This document shows, in pieces, positions 1 to 9,833 of a DNA stretch of 64,000 nucleotides. The position numbers were made by a program, and so were the translations under genes. The notes under the pieces are model-generated. The model was not told where the DNA came from and made no database searches. It saw only the letters and a program-made list of their open reading frames with translations. Each line of letters begins with the position of its first letter. Position 1 is the stretch's first letter. Origin of the DNA: Diabrotica undecimpunctata (taxonomy: Eukaryota; Arthropoda; Insecta; Coleoptera; Chrysomelidae); assembly GCF_040954645.1 (NCBI RefSeq), contig NC_092810.1:69748660-69812659 (forward strand), written 5' to 3'.

Positions 1-1374
1 TCACATTTTTTTCTTAAATATACCTCTGGGCAAATTTTCAGCCATATTATCGATCGTTAATTTTTCCCAAAAAAATGACAACTTCATCCCTGTATAGCCA
101 CCCCCTGTACCACGAGGGGCGTCCGCCTGTAAGGCAAAGTCTTAACCCAGTTACAATGAATATATTCCAATAGAGAAATGTCATATTACTGATCAGTTCA
201 AAATTTCGGATCTATCTCTTGGACTATAAGGAAGCGATAAGTGGTTTGACAGCATAATAACTGCTTGTGTAGTCTAGTTTTTTCCGTGATTCTAGGCAAC
301 CTATTTGGGTGGAGTTTTGACTTGTTCTTGAAAGAATTCAGAATCCAGCAGCCCGCTGAAGTATTGGATTTTTATAATATCATTATTTGACAACCTTTTG
401 TTGGCCAACCACCTAGAGCGGAGTTGAGCCGAAATACATTGATTTCGTATGTTCCGTTTTAAATTCGTTCAATCTGTATGTGTAATAAACAAGGGCAATA
501 TTTATTTAAACGTTACACACTTCTTTTGGCCATTTTATTTAGAACGTGACGTCTTATATAAAGATATTTAATAATAAATTTTCTGTTTATGATATAAGGA
601 TTATCACTCAAATTAAACAATAAATAGGCAGCTATATGTTGTAAACGAAGTAAATGTAAAGTAGGCTAATGCAATAAATAAGTCTAATAATGACGTATTA
701 AATGTATTTATTATTAAATATCTTAATAATACATTAAAGAGATATTGTCAAGTTAAATAATAATAACTTATAGATTATGAGATTATTATAACTTAAAGAT
801 GGATATGTATTGTTCTGAAGCTATTTTTGTGTGGCATCTTAATATAATTTACTATTTTTATTAGGAAAAAGTCACAATTTTATTATTAAACTAAACAAAT
901 ATTGTTTGTTATTTTTATTTATTGATTTACTAATAGTGGTAATAATTATTAATAATAGACACTATTAGTAAGTCAATGACATGTCAATGATACATTATTT
1001 ATGTTTTAAAATAACATACATGTAAAATCAGAATATGGTGTTTATTGAGGGTAAACTAAATGCAAGACCAAATAATTACCATGTCGCGATAGTGTCGCGA
1101 GGTTGTTTCCTGTTTTTAATTTTAATGTCATCATTTTATGTGGTTGTCTTTTTAAAGACAAATCACATGATGTGATTTTTCTGGCGGGTATTTTTAAGTT
1201 AAAGTTGATTTCATGTAATCAAATAATCTTCTACTAAAGTTGCCCCAGGAAAACAAATCAAAAATATTGACAATATGAATGAGTCAGATAAAATTAAATT
1301 ATTAGATGAATTTTTTTACCAAGTAAAAAAAAAACAAAATTCGTTTAGTTTATTAATGTTTTTCATTTTAAGAA
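1..1374. other. AT-rich stretch without a recognisable gene
   Basis: No reading frame, RNA gene or repeat structure that I can support was seen on either strand. The sequence is AT-rich with many short homopolymers, as expected for insect intergenic or intronic DNA. Confidence 0.5.
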
Positions 1375-1403
1375 CGATTTCCGAAGTAGAAATCGAAACG
1401 TCA
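1375..1403 (+). repeat. Short stem-loop repeat followed by AAACGTCA
   Basis: CGATTTC (1375-1381) and GAAATCG (1389-1395) form a 7-bp stem around a 7-nt loop, directly followed by AAACGTCA. The same arrangement recurs in inverted orientation at 2159-2187 with a different loop, so it is a dispersed repeat and not chance. Similar motifs sit at the ends of retroelements in insects, but I cannot assign the family. Confidence 0.5.
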
Positions 1404-1559
1404 TAATAGATTTATTTTAAAGTAAAGTTGTGGCTTATTCCCAATATAAATAGTAAATTTAGATATAATATAGTGATTTAAAACTTAAATACAGCTATAT
1501 AAAAAGTTTAAATATCTTGATGGTAGCTTTGTTAAACAATATATGATCACTATCAGTGA

Positions 1560-2045
1560 GCCCGGTGTTAGCCCTTCCAGTTAAGAGCACCGAATTTCCC
1601 GGCATTTTCTGTCACTCCGTCTATCCAACTGAGTTTTGTTTTTCAACACCGTTTTCTCGTATCTACCGGTTGCGCAGTTGTTCTTCTCATATTTGATTCT
1701 AATGCTCGTATAATGAAGATGGCTTTGTTTGTTTATAGTAATATCTTTTTCATCGAACTTGTGTATGTTCCGTTTTCATAAACCACTCCAAAGATTTTTA
1801 TTGTAGCTTTCCTTTGAAGATAGGTAGAGATAATTTATTGTTACTTTGCTACAAAATGCTATTGTGCTGCATAATGAGCTGAGGAATTTCGTATTACGTA
1901 GCCTATGTCCGAAGTATTCTAATTTGCTTTTTTAAATAGTGTGTATAATTTTTGTTTGTTTAGTTGGTTTGATAAAATTGTGTTTGGGACTCTGTTGATC
2001 GACGAAATTCGCGGCATACGCCGGTAGCTCTACATTTCTAAGACT
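1560..2045 (-). pseudogene. LINE (RTE-like) C-terminal remnant
   Basis: Read on the minus strand from about 2045 down, the sequence gives a degenerate version of the C-terminal tail found in several other LINE copies in this window. It includes an EM-SYRRMPRIS-like stretch, a HIGYVIRN-like stretch (compare the usual FGHxxRN) and a late SWIDGVTENAG segment. Stops and frameshifts are frequent and no RT core remains. It is a 5'-truncated, old, non-functional insertion. A (TA)n run borders it at 2062. Confidence 0.5.
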
Positions 2046-2058
2046 TCTAGTTTCCAAT

Positions 2059-2061
<3 letters not shown>

Positions 2062-2107
<46 letters not shown>
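2062..2107. repeat. (TA)n microsatellite
   Basis: Uninterrupted TA dinucleotide run of about 46 bp. Confidence 0.95.
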
Positions 2108-2110
<3 letters not shown>

Positions 2111-2158
2111 GAACTAAACCACAATTAGTTTAATGGGAATTAGATGCTACATTTGTCT

Positions 2159-2227
2159 TGACGTTTCGATTTCCAATCCAGAAATCGTTTCCAAGAAATT
2201 CTGAAATAAAAATATTTATTTCAGAAT
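2159..2227 (-). repeat. Second copy of the CGATTTC stem-loop repeat plus adjacent palindrome
   Basis: On the minus strand, CGATTTC, a 7-nt loop, GAAATCG and AAACGTCA repeat the arrangement at 1375-1403 in inverted orientation. Next to it, 2198-2227 is an AT-rich palindrome (ATTCTGAAATAAA and its complement around a short centre). This suggests the edge of a dispersed element whose body I cannot identify. Confidence 0.5.
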
Positions 2228-2348
2228 TGAACGAGAACTCAATAAGATTCTAAATATTTTTTTTATTGCACAAGGAAAGTACAACAGGAACAAGAGTATA
2301 TTAATCCGACTATAGACCCAAAACCAAACTTATACAATAGTTAGTAGT

Positions 2349-2387
2349 TATACATATATACACATACACACACATATATATATATAC

Positions 2388-2470
<83 letters not shown>
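2349..2470. repeat. TA/CA microsatellite
   Basis: Mixed (CA)/(TA) run that becomes a pure TA array of about 70 bp. Confidence 0.95.
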
Positions 2471-2472
<2 letters not shown>

Positions 2473-2559
2473 TATACGTTAAATAAAGTCAATATTTCCA
2501 TTTTACAGCAAAAGTTTGTAATTTCAAATAAATTCAGTCAATGAAAAAAAGAAAGTTTT

Positions 2560-2990
2560 ATTTTATTAAAAATGTTGTATTTAAAACATCCTTTATAAAA
2601 AGGTATTATTATTTAAAAAGAACCATTTTCGGACTGAAAAAGTTCACCATCAGTGCTGTTACCAGGTATACATGAGTGATACCCCTAAATATGTGGGTAA
2701 AACCCTTTAAATGATATTAAATTTGTTATTATATTACATCGTTGCTGATACATTTATATAAGTTTTAAAGAGATTTACTTCATGCCATGTTAAAGTTTAA
2801 CATTTTAACATCTTACAAATTTTTCAGCAACAAAATATTTAAAGGGTTTTTACTCACATATTTAGTGGCTTCACTCATGTATATCTGGTAACAGCACTGA
2901 TGATGGACTTCCTATTTCGGAAACGTTCTGTGATGTAGCCTCAAAGGGTTCTTTTAAATAAATATATCTTTTTATAAAGGATTTGTTAAA
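2560..2990. mobile_element. Foldback/MITE-like element with long inverted arms
   Basis: The left arm (about 2575-2715) and right arm (about 2838-2985) are imperfect reverse complements. Both contain the core GTGCTGTTACCAG followed by TATACATGAGTGA and AAATATGTG, and both outer ends carry CCTTTATAAAAAG. The centre (about 120 bp) is AT-rich and non-coding. No protein is encoded, so it would be non-autonomous. I could not identify a target-site duplication with confidence. The CTGATGATGG at 2897 resembles motifs at 4272 and 38469. Confidence 0.65.
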
Positions 2991-3920
2991 TAAAAAAAAT
3001 TGTGATTCATGGTACACAGTAGATTACAGGAAATTAATTTTCCTCGTGGATTTTACTTTATTGTATGACAATATTTTTTTTTACACTTTTGCGTGCATTG
3101 CATAGACAATAGAAATTATAGTACAAGTATGAATCGACTCATCTGTACTGCTACCGCTACTACTTTATTTCAATGTCGTTATCACCATGCCGTTTTGTTT
3201 CCTGTATCTATGACCAATTCAGACATTTAGTTACCATAGGGTTTGAAAATGTATTGTTTTACATTGTTATATTTTTGGGTTTAGAAGTAGGACAATCGTA
3301 CTTGACGGTTATATTATTTTGTCATATCTATATTACCAAGTGTAGTTGTTTAAATAACTTATAGCATAGTAAAGGTAGCATATACATAAATATATGCTAG
3401 AATTTCGACTTATCACCCTTTCGTACAACTTTTCTGTTTCAATATATAAGCATTTTTACAATAGGCACTAAACGAAGTGTTTTTTACACTGCATTTTAAT
3501 TCTATAATATTTAATTTGTTCTATCAATTACTAGAATATACAACAGAATTTTTATTTATGTATAAGCTCCTCTGCCGATATTCTTTATAAAAGATCTGAT
3601 TGTAAATCTGTTATAATACTATATTTATAAAAAATAGTAGTTCCAAATGAAAATTTCTTGTATTTACTTAGACAAGTGTATTATATCTATCCGTCCAATT
3701 TATTTGTTATATATTTTTTACAATTTTGTATACACTATTCACAGATAATAAAAATATCTTAAAAAAAAGGAAATTTTACTTTTATTTATACATACTTGTG
3801 AGTGCGCGTTTGTCACGTATGTCGGTTTGCCGAGAAGCTACCATTCTTAAACATAACGTCGCAGAGTAAAAATCATTTATTATAATATTGGTACAATCTG
3901 TGACATAATTTTAAAACATA
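2991..3920. other. AT-rich stretch, no gene seen
   Basis: A 63-codon open frame at 3173-3364 has no recognisable domain or conserved motif and is not called. Nothing else is supportable here. Confidence 0.45.
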
Positions 3921-3924
3921 AGGG

Positions 3925-4115
3925 TTTAAGTGCACAAAATCGTAATATCGTTGCAATGTATTGAAATTTATGACTTTGGAAGTATAACGTGCAAAGGTAT
4001 CAATTCCTTTTTCAAAAATACGGAAAAGGGTTACAAAAGCGGTTGGTTTAAGCAAGGTTATAGTTAAAAACATTGTTAAGCAAAGAAATACTGTTGAAGA
4101 AGGAAGCAAAAACAT
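3925..4115 (+). pseudogene. Helix-turn-helix fragment of a Tc1/mariner-type transposase
   Basis: Across two frames the plus strand reads a stretch with RNIVAMY, followed by VTKAVGLSKVIVKNIVKQ and an EEGSKN tail. This is the layout of the N-terminal homeodomain-like HTH of insect DDE transposases (helix, turn 'GLSK', recognition helix). The two parts are joined by a frameshift and nonsense codons, and the DDE domain is absent, so it is an isolated relic. The assignment rests on the HTH pattern only. Confidence 0.45.
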
Positions 4116-4271
4116 ACCTGGATCTTAATCCAATGAAGTTTGTTTGGGCGTCAGTCTTTTGCAATTAAAAATTTTTGAACTGTTTGCCCTTGTGTCGTGT
4201 AAATGTATAATTTTTAATGTTTATGACATTCTCAATATATTGTTGGATAGGCCAAATTTGACGAAATGCCC

Positions 4272-4296
4272 TTGATGATGCTCTAGGAGCGAAAGT
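4272..4296 (+). other. Hammerhead-like core motif (TTGATGA, stem, GAAA)
   Basis: TTGATGA is followed by GCTC-TAG-GAGC (a perfect 4-bp stem) and then GAAAG. This resembles the conserved core of hammerhead ribozymes (CUGAUGA, stem II, GAAA) carried by Penelope-like and other retroelements, but the first core base differs and helices I and III were not verified. A similar motif is at 38469-38495. Confidence 0.25.
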
Positions 4297-4329
4297 ACTT
4301 GGGCAAGATTTAATAAATAAACTGTGCTC

Positions 4330-5215
4330 GATATCTGCCTTTTATTTGATTAAAGTTCATTTATTCGAGCATTCAACCTTATATCACATATCGACGTCGG
4401 AAAGGCAGGACCCACGTAACTGACAAATTTGCAAAAAATGAGTTATTTAGGTTTTCGTTTTAGAATAATTAGCGGCATCTATTAACCAGCGGTTAATGCT
4501 GGAAAAATTTCCGGAAGGCCTTAAATTACAGAAAACGGTACCTCGTAACTTTTTCCAGCCATTTTGTGGACGCAGTACCTCGTAATTATCAGTTTGGCTA
4601 TGCTAAAGTAAACAAGTTGATTGTGTGCATCCCAATAATTGCTTTTCTAAGCTTATTTATCAATATATATTGGCTTAAGACTGATAATATTTTACAAGTA
4701 AGTATCATTAATTAATTTAGACAAGTGTTTTCATTTTATTTTAATCTTATAACTTATAAACGTAATTTATAATTATACATGTTTATTTATAACGTCGTTC
4801 TGTCCGTGTAGTACCTCGTAAGTAATTGTGGCAACAACAAATTGATTTTTTTTAGTTTAATGGATAGGTTGTTATTTGGTATTAAATAATAATATAGTGT
4901 TCATTAATGTCTGGAGTAGCAGTAACTAATATTTCTAGGATCAATAAATCAATTTATTTTCATAAAAATATTTACACGGTTTGCTTTGAGAAGTCTTAGT
5001 ACCTATTATTTTTTATTTTATATTTAGCCGATTTTATAATTGAATACTTTAAAGTTTGCTTTAATTCCAAAATGGCTTTAATGATAAAATTGGTCGTTCA
5101 AGCAGCTTTAAAAGTAAAGCGAATTTTAGTTGAAGTTTGTTAACTTTAAATCAACATTTTGTTTCGGGCCAGAATTTATCTAGTATTCAGATACTATTAA
5201 CGTACAGGCAGAGGC
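4330..5215. other. Non-coding stretch upstream of an unrecognised reading frame
   Basis: No gene is seen. The phrase 'gtacctcgtaa' occurs at about 4540, 4566 and 4809, which could be a degenerate dispersed motif or part of the 5' region of the element that encodes the following reading frame. Confidence 0.3.
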
Positions 5216-6478
5216 ATGTCAAATCGTACGAAATTACTTGTCGAGTTAGACAGAAAAGAGGCTAAGAAGCAAGAAAATGACCAACATTGGAACAATGTGA
5301 GAACACCGCCATCGTCCCCTTCCGAACACCTTAAACCGACTACTCCAATTAATATTTTTGATGATGCGCTTACCCCTGAAGATGTTGAAGAGTTGATTAA
5401 CAAAGCAGAAATAGTTTTCGATGAATGTTCGAGTTCCCATGATATAAATAACAGGAGTGAAGTATACGTAAATTTAGGACAGCAGACATTGCCTCAAGTT
5501 GACGATAGCAGCATTTACGACAATCCAACTAGTGAAGTTATGTCCCAAGTTGCAGAACAAAATTTCTATCTGGACATTGGGTTGGCTCTTTAAAATTTAG
5601 AAGCTATAGAAGATGGATCTCACCTTGAGGAAATTGCGGTTTCTACTGAAAATATAAACACATATGTTGAAGGGTCAAAAGCACCTGACATTACAGAAGT
5701 ATCTAATAGCGAAATTGACAATTCAGAAGATTACCAGCTTCAAGAAGATTCTAGCTCGGATTCTAGTAATAAAGCTGCCAATGACTCCAGTAATAAAGAC
5801 AGAAATCATAAAAAGCGGAAAGTGGCCAAAGCACAAAACAAGAGACATATAAATAAGAATTTAAGATTGAACGGACAAGATTATTTAGGATTTAGGAAAC
5901 CCAGAAACCAGAAAAACACATTTCACTATGTACATAGAGAAAAAAGGCACCTGAAACCTCGTACTTGCAAACAAAAGTTAAGCAAAAAATGTTCTGAGAT
6001 TTCTGAACAAAACAGAGAGAACATTTTTTCCAAATTTTGGTCACAAATGAATTGGGACCAGCGCAGGACTTTTATAGCCAATACTGTTAGTATAGGTGAG
6101 AAAAGAAAGTCTAGTGAAACGGAATTTAGGCAATCAATTACATTACACTATAACTTGGTAGTAAATAATGTTTCCGTGCCTGTATGCAAGACAATGTACT
6201 TAAATACATTATCTTTGGGGGAACGGTCTGTGAGATCTTGGACTATGAAGGCAGAAGAAGGTATTAGTTCCAATGCAGACTTAGAAGTTGCCTCAAGACC
6301 AAAACGCAAGGATATTTTTGAGGAGGATAGAAATTTTTTAAAATTATTTTTAACTGAGCTAAATAAACTTCCATCCCACTATTGTCGGAAGACTACAGAT
6401 ATCTTGTATCTGGAACAAATATTTCAGTCATGGATTGATGTGTCGAGAAACGGAGCAGAGAGGAAAATCATAAAGTAA
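5216..6478 (+). pseudogene. Unrecognised TE-associated insect protein, one in-frame stop
   Basis: One reading frame starts at ATG 5216, meets TAA at 5591-5593, and then stays open in the same frame to 6478 (421 codon positions including stops). The N-terminal third is acidic and Ser/Asn-rich (PPSSPSEHLK, DSSSDSSNKAANDSS). It is followed by a basic stretch (NHKKRKVAKAQNKR), a TCKQKLSKKC cysteine pair, and NRENIFSKFWSQMNWDQR. Then come SLGERSVRSW and LPSHYCRKTTDILYLE. I recognise this architecture (basic linker, Cys pair, 'IFxxFW', 'PSHYCR') as a widespread, uncharacterised, high-copy insect family that is probably transposon-borne, but I know no function for it. The end is truncated just before a jockey-like RT relic. 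The single stop makes this copy unlikely to yield full protein. Confidence 0.5.
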
Positions 6479-6559
6479 TTTCTCTAAATTACTTTATGAC
6501 TTCTCTCTCTATGTACTATGACTTATGTCTAGGGAAAACTGGAGTGTGGAAAAAAAGTG

Positions 6560-6960
6560 GTGAACCAGGTCAAAACCATATGGGCAATAAACTCGTTTGA
6601 GCCATATAAATCACAGCGTCCGAATGGAATTTATCCAATACTTCTACAGAAGGGAAATGATACTGCAGGCTGGTGTTGGATGGGGTACATACCAAAAGCA
6701 GGGGCTAATAAGGATGGATTTTATACCCAAACCTGGCAAAATCGGACAGGAAACAGCTAATCGCTAAGGCCGATAAATCTGATGTCATTCGTACTGAAGA
6801 ATCTCGAAAAACTGCTCGATAGGCATATTAGGGATTGTGTATTGGTTGAAAGTCTGATACATAAGGCACAGTATGGGCATCATGCAGGACTCTCTACGGA
6901 AACAGTACTGCATCATCTCAGTCAATGCACACAAGTAAGAGAGGGTGATTTTAGTTGGTA
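6560..6960 (+). pseudogene. Jockey-like LINE reverse transcriptase fragment
   Basis: Two frames together show the start of a jockey-type RT. AINSFEPYKSQRPNGIYPILL corresponds to the 'KSPGPDGI' RT region, GYIPKA and a T..KIG-type stretch follow, and after a frameshift SLMSFVLKNLEKLLDRHI and a QYGHHAGLSTETVLHHL-like segment appear. The catalytic YADD region is absent. It is a short internal relic, broken by stops and a frameshift, with no poly(A) or ends visible. Confidence 0.6.
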
Positions 6961-8200
6961 GGCAGGATAATAGACACCTGAATCTTTGGCACTGCTATCT
7001 TTAGTACTTTAAATTAAACTAAAACCCAAATTTTAAAGACTCAAAATGGAGTTAGCATGAAAAAATTTCCCCTCAGACAAATTCTGGGTACGCCACTGGT
7101 TATGCAAGGAACACTAATGTATATAAATACTAAAATAATTAACTAAAAACGCCTAAATAGGTTTTTAAAACTAAATAAGTTTTTTATAGATATATAACTT
7201 ATAGAGTGTAAATTTTATGATATCGTACTTTCAAAATAAAAGTTGCAGTATCTACTATTCTGTAACTCTGTAAGTTTCAGCATGACCGGTTCAAAGTTTA
7301 AACTGATAACATTCCTATTAAATTTTGTTGTAATCTGCCAAAGTGTTGTACAAAGTAATTGATATGGCAACCCAGTTAGTATGACGTTTCGTTTGAAGCG
7401 TTTGGAAGCCGAACGTACTGTAATGCTATCTATTGATGATAAATACTACCATTGCTTCAGATGGAGCCATCTCCCTACATTACAATTTGAAGGCGGCAGT
7501 TCAAGACATAGGTAATTCTTGTTTAACGAGATTTTTCATATGTTTAGGAAAAAATGTTTAACGTTTTATTGCAAATATTTTCCACTTTTACAGTTTTATA
7601 TATGTTATTAAAAATTTTTTCGGTTTCTTACCGGTAACTTTATTATAAGCCGAAACATATTATTTTTTCTTATTGGGACAAAACTGTAAATTCAAAAATT
7701 TTCAAAAAATTCATAAGTATTTCTTATAATCATGTCTTGATCATGTAAAAAATTTAACAAAATCCTATGTTTGGTTTTCCCGCTTTATACTTGGAAAAAA
7801 GTAGTTTTTTTGAGTTTTTTCAAAAACGAAAACATGAAGTTTGTTTAAAACTTGTCAAAATACTTCTAGTCATCACATATACCTTCTCAAATTTTTTCAA
7901 ATTTTTTGAATTTGGGGTTTGTCTTTTGGGGGGTGCAGATCAACCTTAAGGAATTAAAAATACAAACAAAAATCCATTGAAAAAGGAGAAGTGGAGTGTA
8001 GTGCACTCTATAGTTTAACGTTATTTTTGTGAATAACTACATTTTTACCATTTTTATTTATAATAATGTTATTCTATATATAGTACTCTATTTTCGGTAC
8101 TTGAACTAAAAAACAAATGTTTGAGTTTAAAATTTGACGCGTTCTTAACTAGTACCTTGTCACCTGGTATATAAGTTATTTTGCCAGTTTTGGTATAATA
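6961..8200. other. No gene recognised
   Basis: There are only short open frames without motifs. A 60-codon frame at 7767-7949 is phenylalanine-rich and low in complexity and is not called. Confidence 0.45.
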
Positions 8201-8229
8201 AATTTTTTTCTTCTGTATTTCGACTATGT

Positions 8230-8790
8230 TGGTGTTTCTCTGGCCTTTTTTATGGCTGCCTGTAATCTGTACCTCATTTCCATGGGATAGTCGTCGAAAC
8301 TGTACAATAGTTATATCTCGTTTTGTACATTTCTCGGCAAAGGTATTGTACCCATATACTCCAACTCGTAGAAAATTTTGACAACTGTCCTAAGATACAC
8401 ATTTAAATCTTTATGATTGTTTTCTAAATATCCAATTGTATCTTCATGATATGCTGTGGAGTTTAGTTCCTCTATGTTCAAAATGAGCATGTTTCCTAAA
8501 AATTTTTGCCATAAACTTGTGCCTTGTTCTGCCATTATTTTTCTGGGTACTCTATACCTCAAAATAAAGTTTTCTACCCATGATTTGGCTACTGTTTTGG
8601 CTGCTTTATTCTTTATTACATATCATTCTAGGTATCTAATTATTTTATATTGTAGTGTCAATATACCGTAGTCCATCTCAAATGGGCCAACTAGATCTAT
8701 AAATATTGTGTCAAACGCGCTAGTGACATGTGATTAAGGTTGTTTAGGTCATGATCGAGTGCTTATGACTTCGGCAACTGGCTCCTCTCC
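8230..8790 (-). pseudogene. Gypsy integrase relic
   Basis: On the minus strand, 8562 down to 8311 reads VPRKIMAEQGTSLWQKF, followed by LNIEELNSTAYH and a LNVYLRTVV stretch. This matches the second half of a Ty3/gypsy integrase core ('xDxGTxF', 'TTAYHPQxNG', 'LKxxLR'). The second catalytic Asp is replaced in the AEQGT motif, and the NGxxER glutamate region is degraded. Sequence to about 9130 may be the continuation of the same element, but it carries no further motif I can name. Confidence 0.5.
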
Positions 8791-8877
8791 ATATTCTCCT
8801 CTGACATATTCCTTAACATCTTTCTGCATTTTTTACTATTACTAGTTTCTTTATTATTCTTCTGTGCACACTTATAT

Positions 8878-8975
8878 CAAGTCTCTCAGCGATGCTTGCA
8901 GTGCAGACGCTGATCGAGGGTTTTGATATGTCGAGTCTCTCAACGACGCTCGTAGTGCAGATGTTGATCGAGAAT
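8878..8975. repeat. Two-copy tandem repeat
   Basis: Two adjacent copies of about 57 bp share AGTCTCTCA-CGA-GCT-GTAGTGCAGA-GTTGATCGAG with several substitutions. They may be a duplicated coding segment of the neighbouring gypsy relic. Confidence 0.6.
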
Positions 8976-9350
8976 CTCGAATCAAATAAATAAGATCTTC
9001 CCCTTCGTTATACAATGTATTAATTTCTGGTGTACTGTAGCAGAATCCTTCACTTCTTTGTACTCAGCTTTATCTATTTTCACTTCTACCTTGCTCTCCG
9101 GAAATTTTAACAGTTAACAAAGTCCTTTAAATTGTCTATCTTCCTGTTTCTTAGTCTGATATGTGTTAATAAAAATCATAATAGTAGCTAGTTTAAGTAT
9201 ATCATCTCCAACATAATAATTTTTTGTTCCAAACCCTCTCCTTTGTTAAAATATTTTTAAATATGTCCTCCAATTATCATAAATTATTTTTTGTTCTTTA
9301 ATACTTGTCCAAATGAGGAGTACACATAAAAAAACCAATATATATATATA

Positions 9351-9598
9351 AGTTATAGAGCGACGCCTATGGGTTTATTCAGGCCATGGACTCAGGAGTG
9401 CTGACATTGTCAAAGACATTGAACTTAGGAGTGCTGACGCTATGTTTCGTAATATTGTGAATTGTATAATTGCAAATGTACATGTTTTATTTTAACTAAT
9501 ATTTTATTCAGTTTAGAATCTGATTTTATTGTAATTAGTCGTTTTAGCTCTAATAAATTCTTTTTAAAAAAGGACTTTTGGCATTCCCAAATTTGAGT
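9351..9598 (+). repeat. 5' LTR of the errantivirus-like element
   Basis: Direct repeat starting AGTTATAGAG and ending ATTTGAGT. It contains TAATAAATTC about 50 bp from the end, a plausible polyadenylation signal, and two GGAGTGCTGAC motifs. Its final T overlaps the first base of the primer binding site. Confidence 0.93.
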
Positions 9599-9615
9599 GG
9601 CGCAGTCAGTAGGAT
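9598..9615 (+). promoter_or_regulatory. Primer binding site
   Basis: TGGCGCAGTCAGTAGGAT lies at the LTR/internal junction. TGG followed by an 18-nt match to a tRNA 3' end is the normal arrangement. The sequence resembles the tRNA-Ser-type site of the Drosophila 17.6/297 group, a recollection that was not aligned here. A perfect copy of this site recurs inside gag at 10010-10027. Confidence 0.75.
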
Positions 9616-9800
9616 GGTCAAACGGGTTTAGCGAATATAAATTCGGTTCGTTTCAACGATTTATTGACCTTAATTCGGAAGTGTTATATTCCTGTGGGTG
9701 GATTGAGTAGCCCTTTATAACAGGAATCGTGTTAAGTGGACTTTTCGAGTGAATATCGAAGATACCTGCCTAGTCAAACCTTCTGAGTGAACCAGCTTAC

Positions 9801-9825
9801 ATGGAGTGGACAATTCTTCTCTGGT
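9801..9825 (+). promoter_or_regulatory. env leader exon end and splice donor
   Basis: ATG at 9801 begins a 23-nt coding leader that ends at 9823, immediately followed by the consensus donor GTAAGTG. Spliced to the acceptor at 15068/15069, the leader is in frame with env and contributes seven codons plus two bases. If unspliced, the same RNA presents the gag ATG at 9834. The donor thus separates Gag-Pol from Env expression, as is known for gypsy env mRNA. Confidence 0.75.
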
Positions 9826-9833
9826 AAGTGCTT

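Noticed and set aside
3873..4115. 80-codon minus-strand frame
   Set aside because: Antisense to the plus-strand HTH transposase fragment, which has the recognisable motif.
7767..7949. 60-codon Phe-rich frame
   Set aside because: Low-complexity T-rich DNA with no conserved motif.
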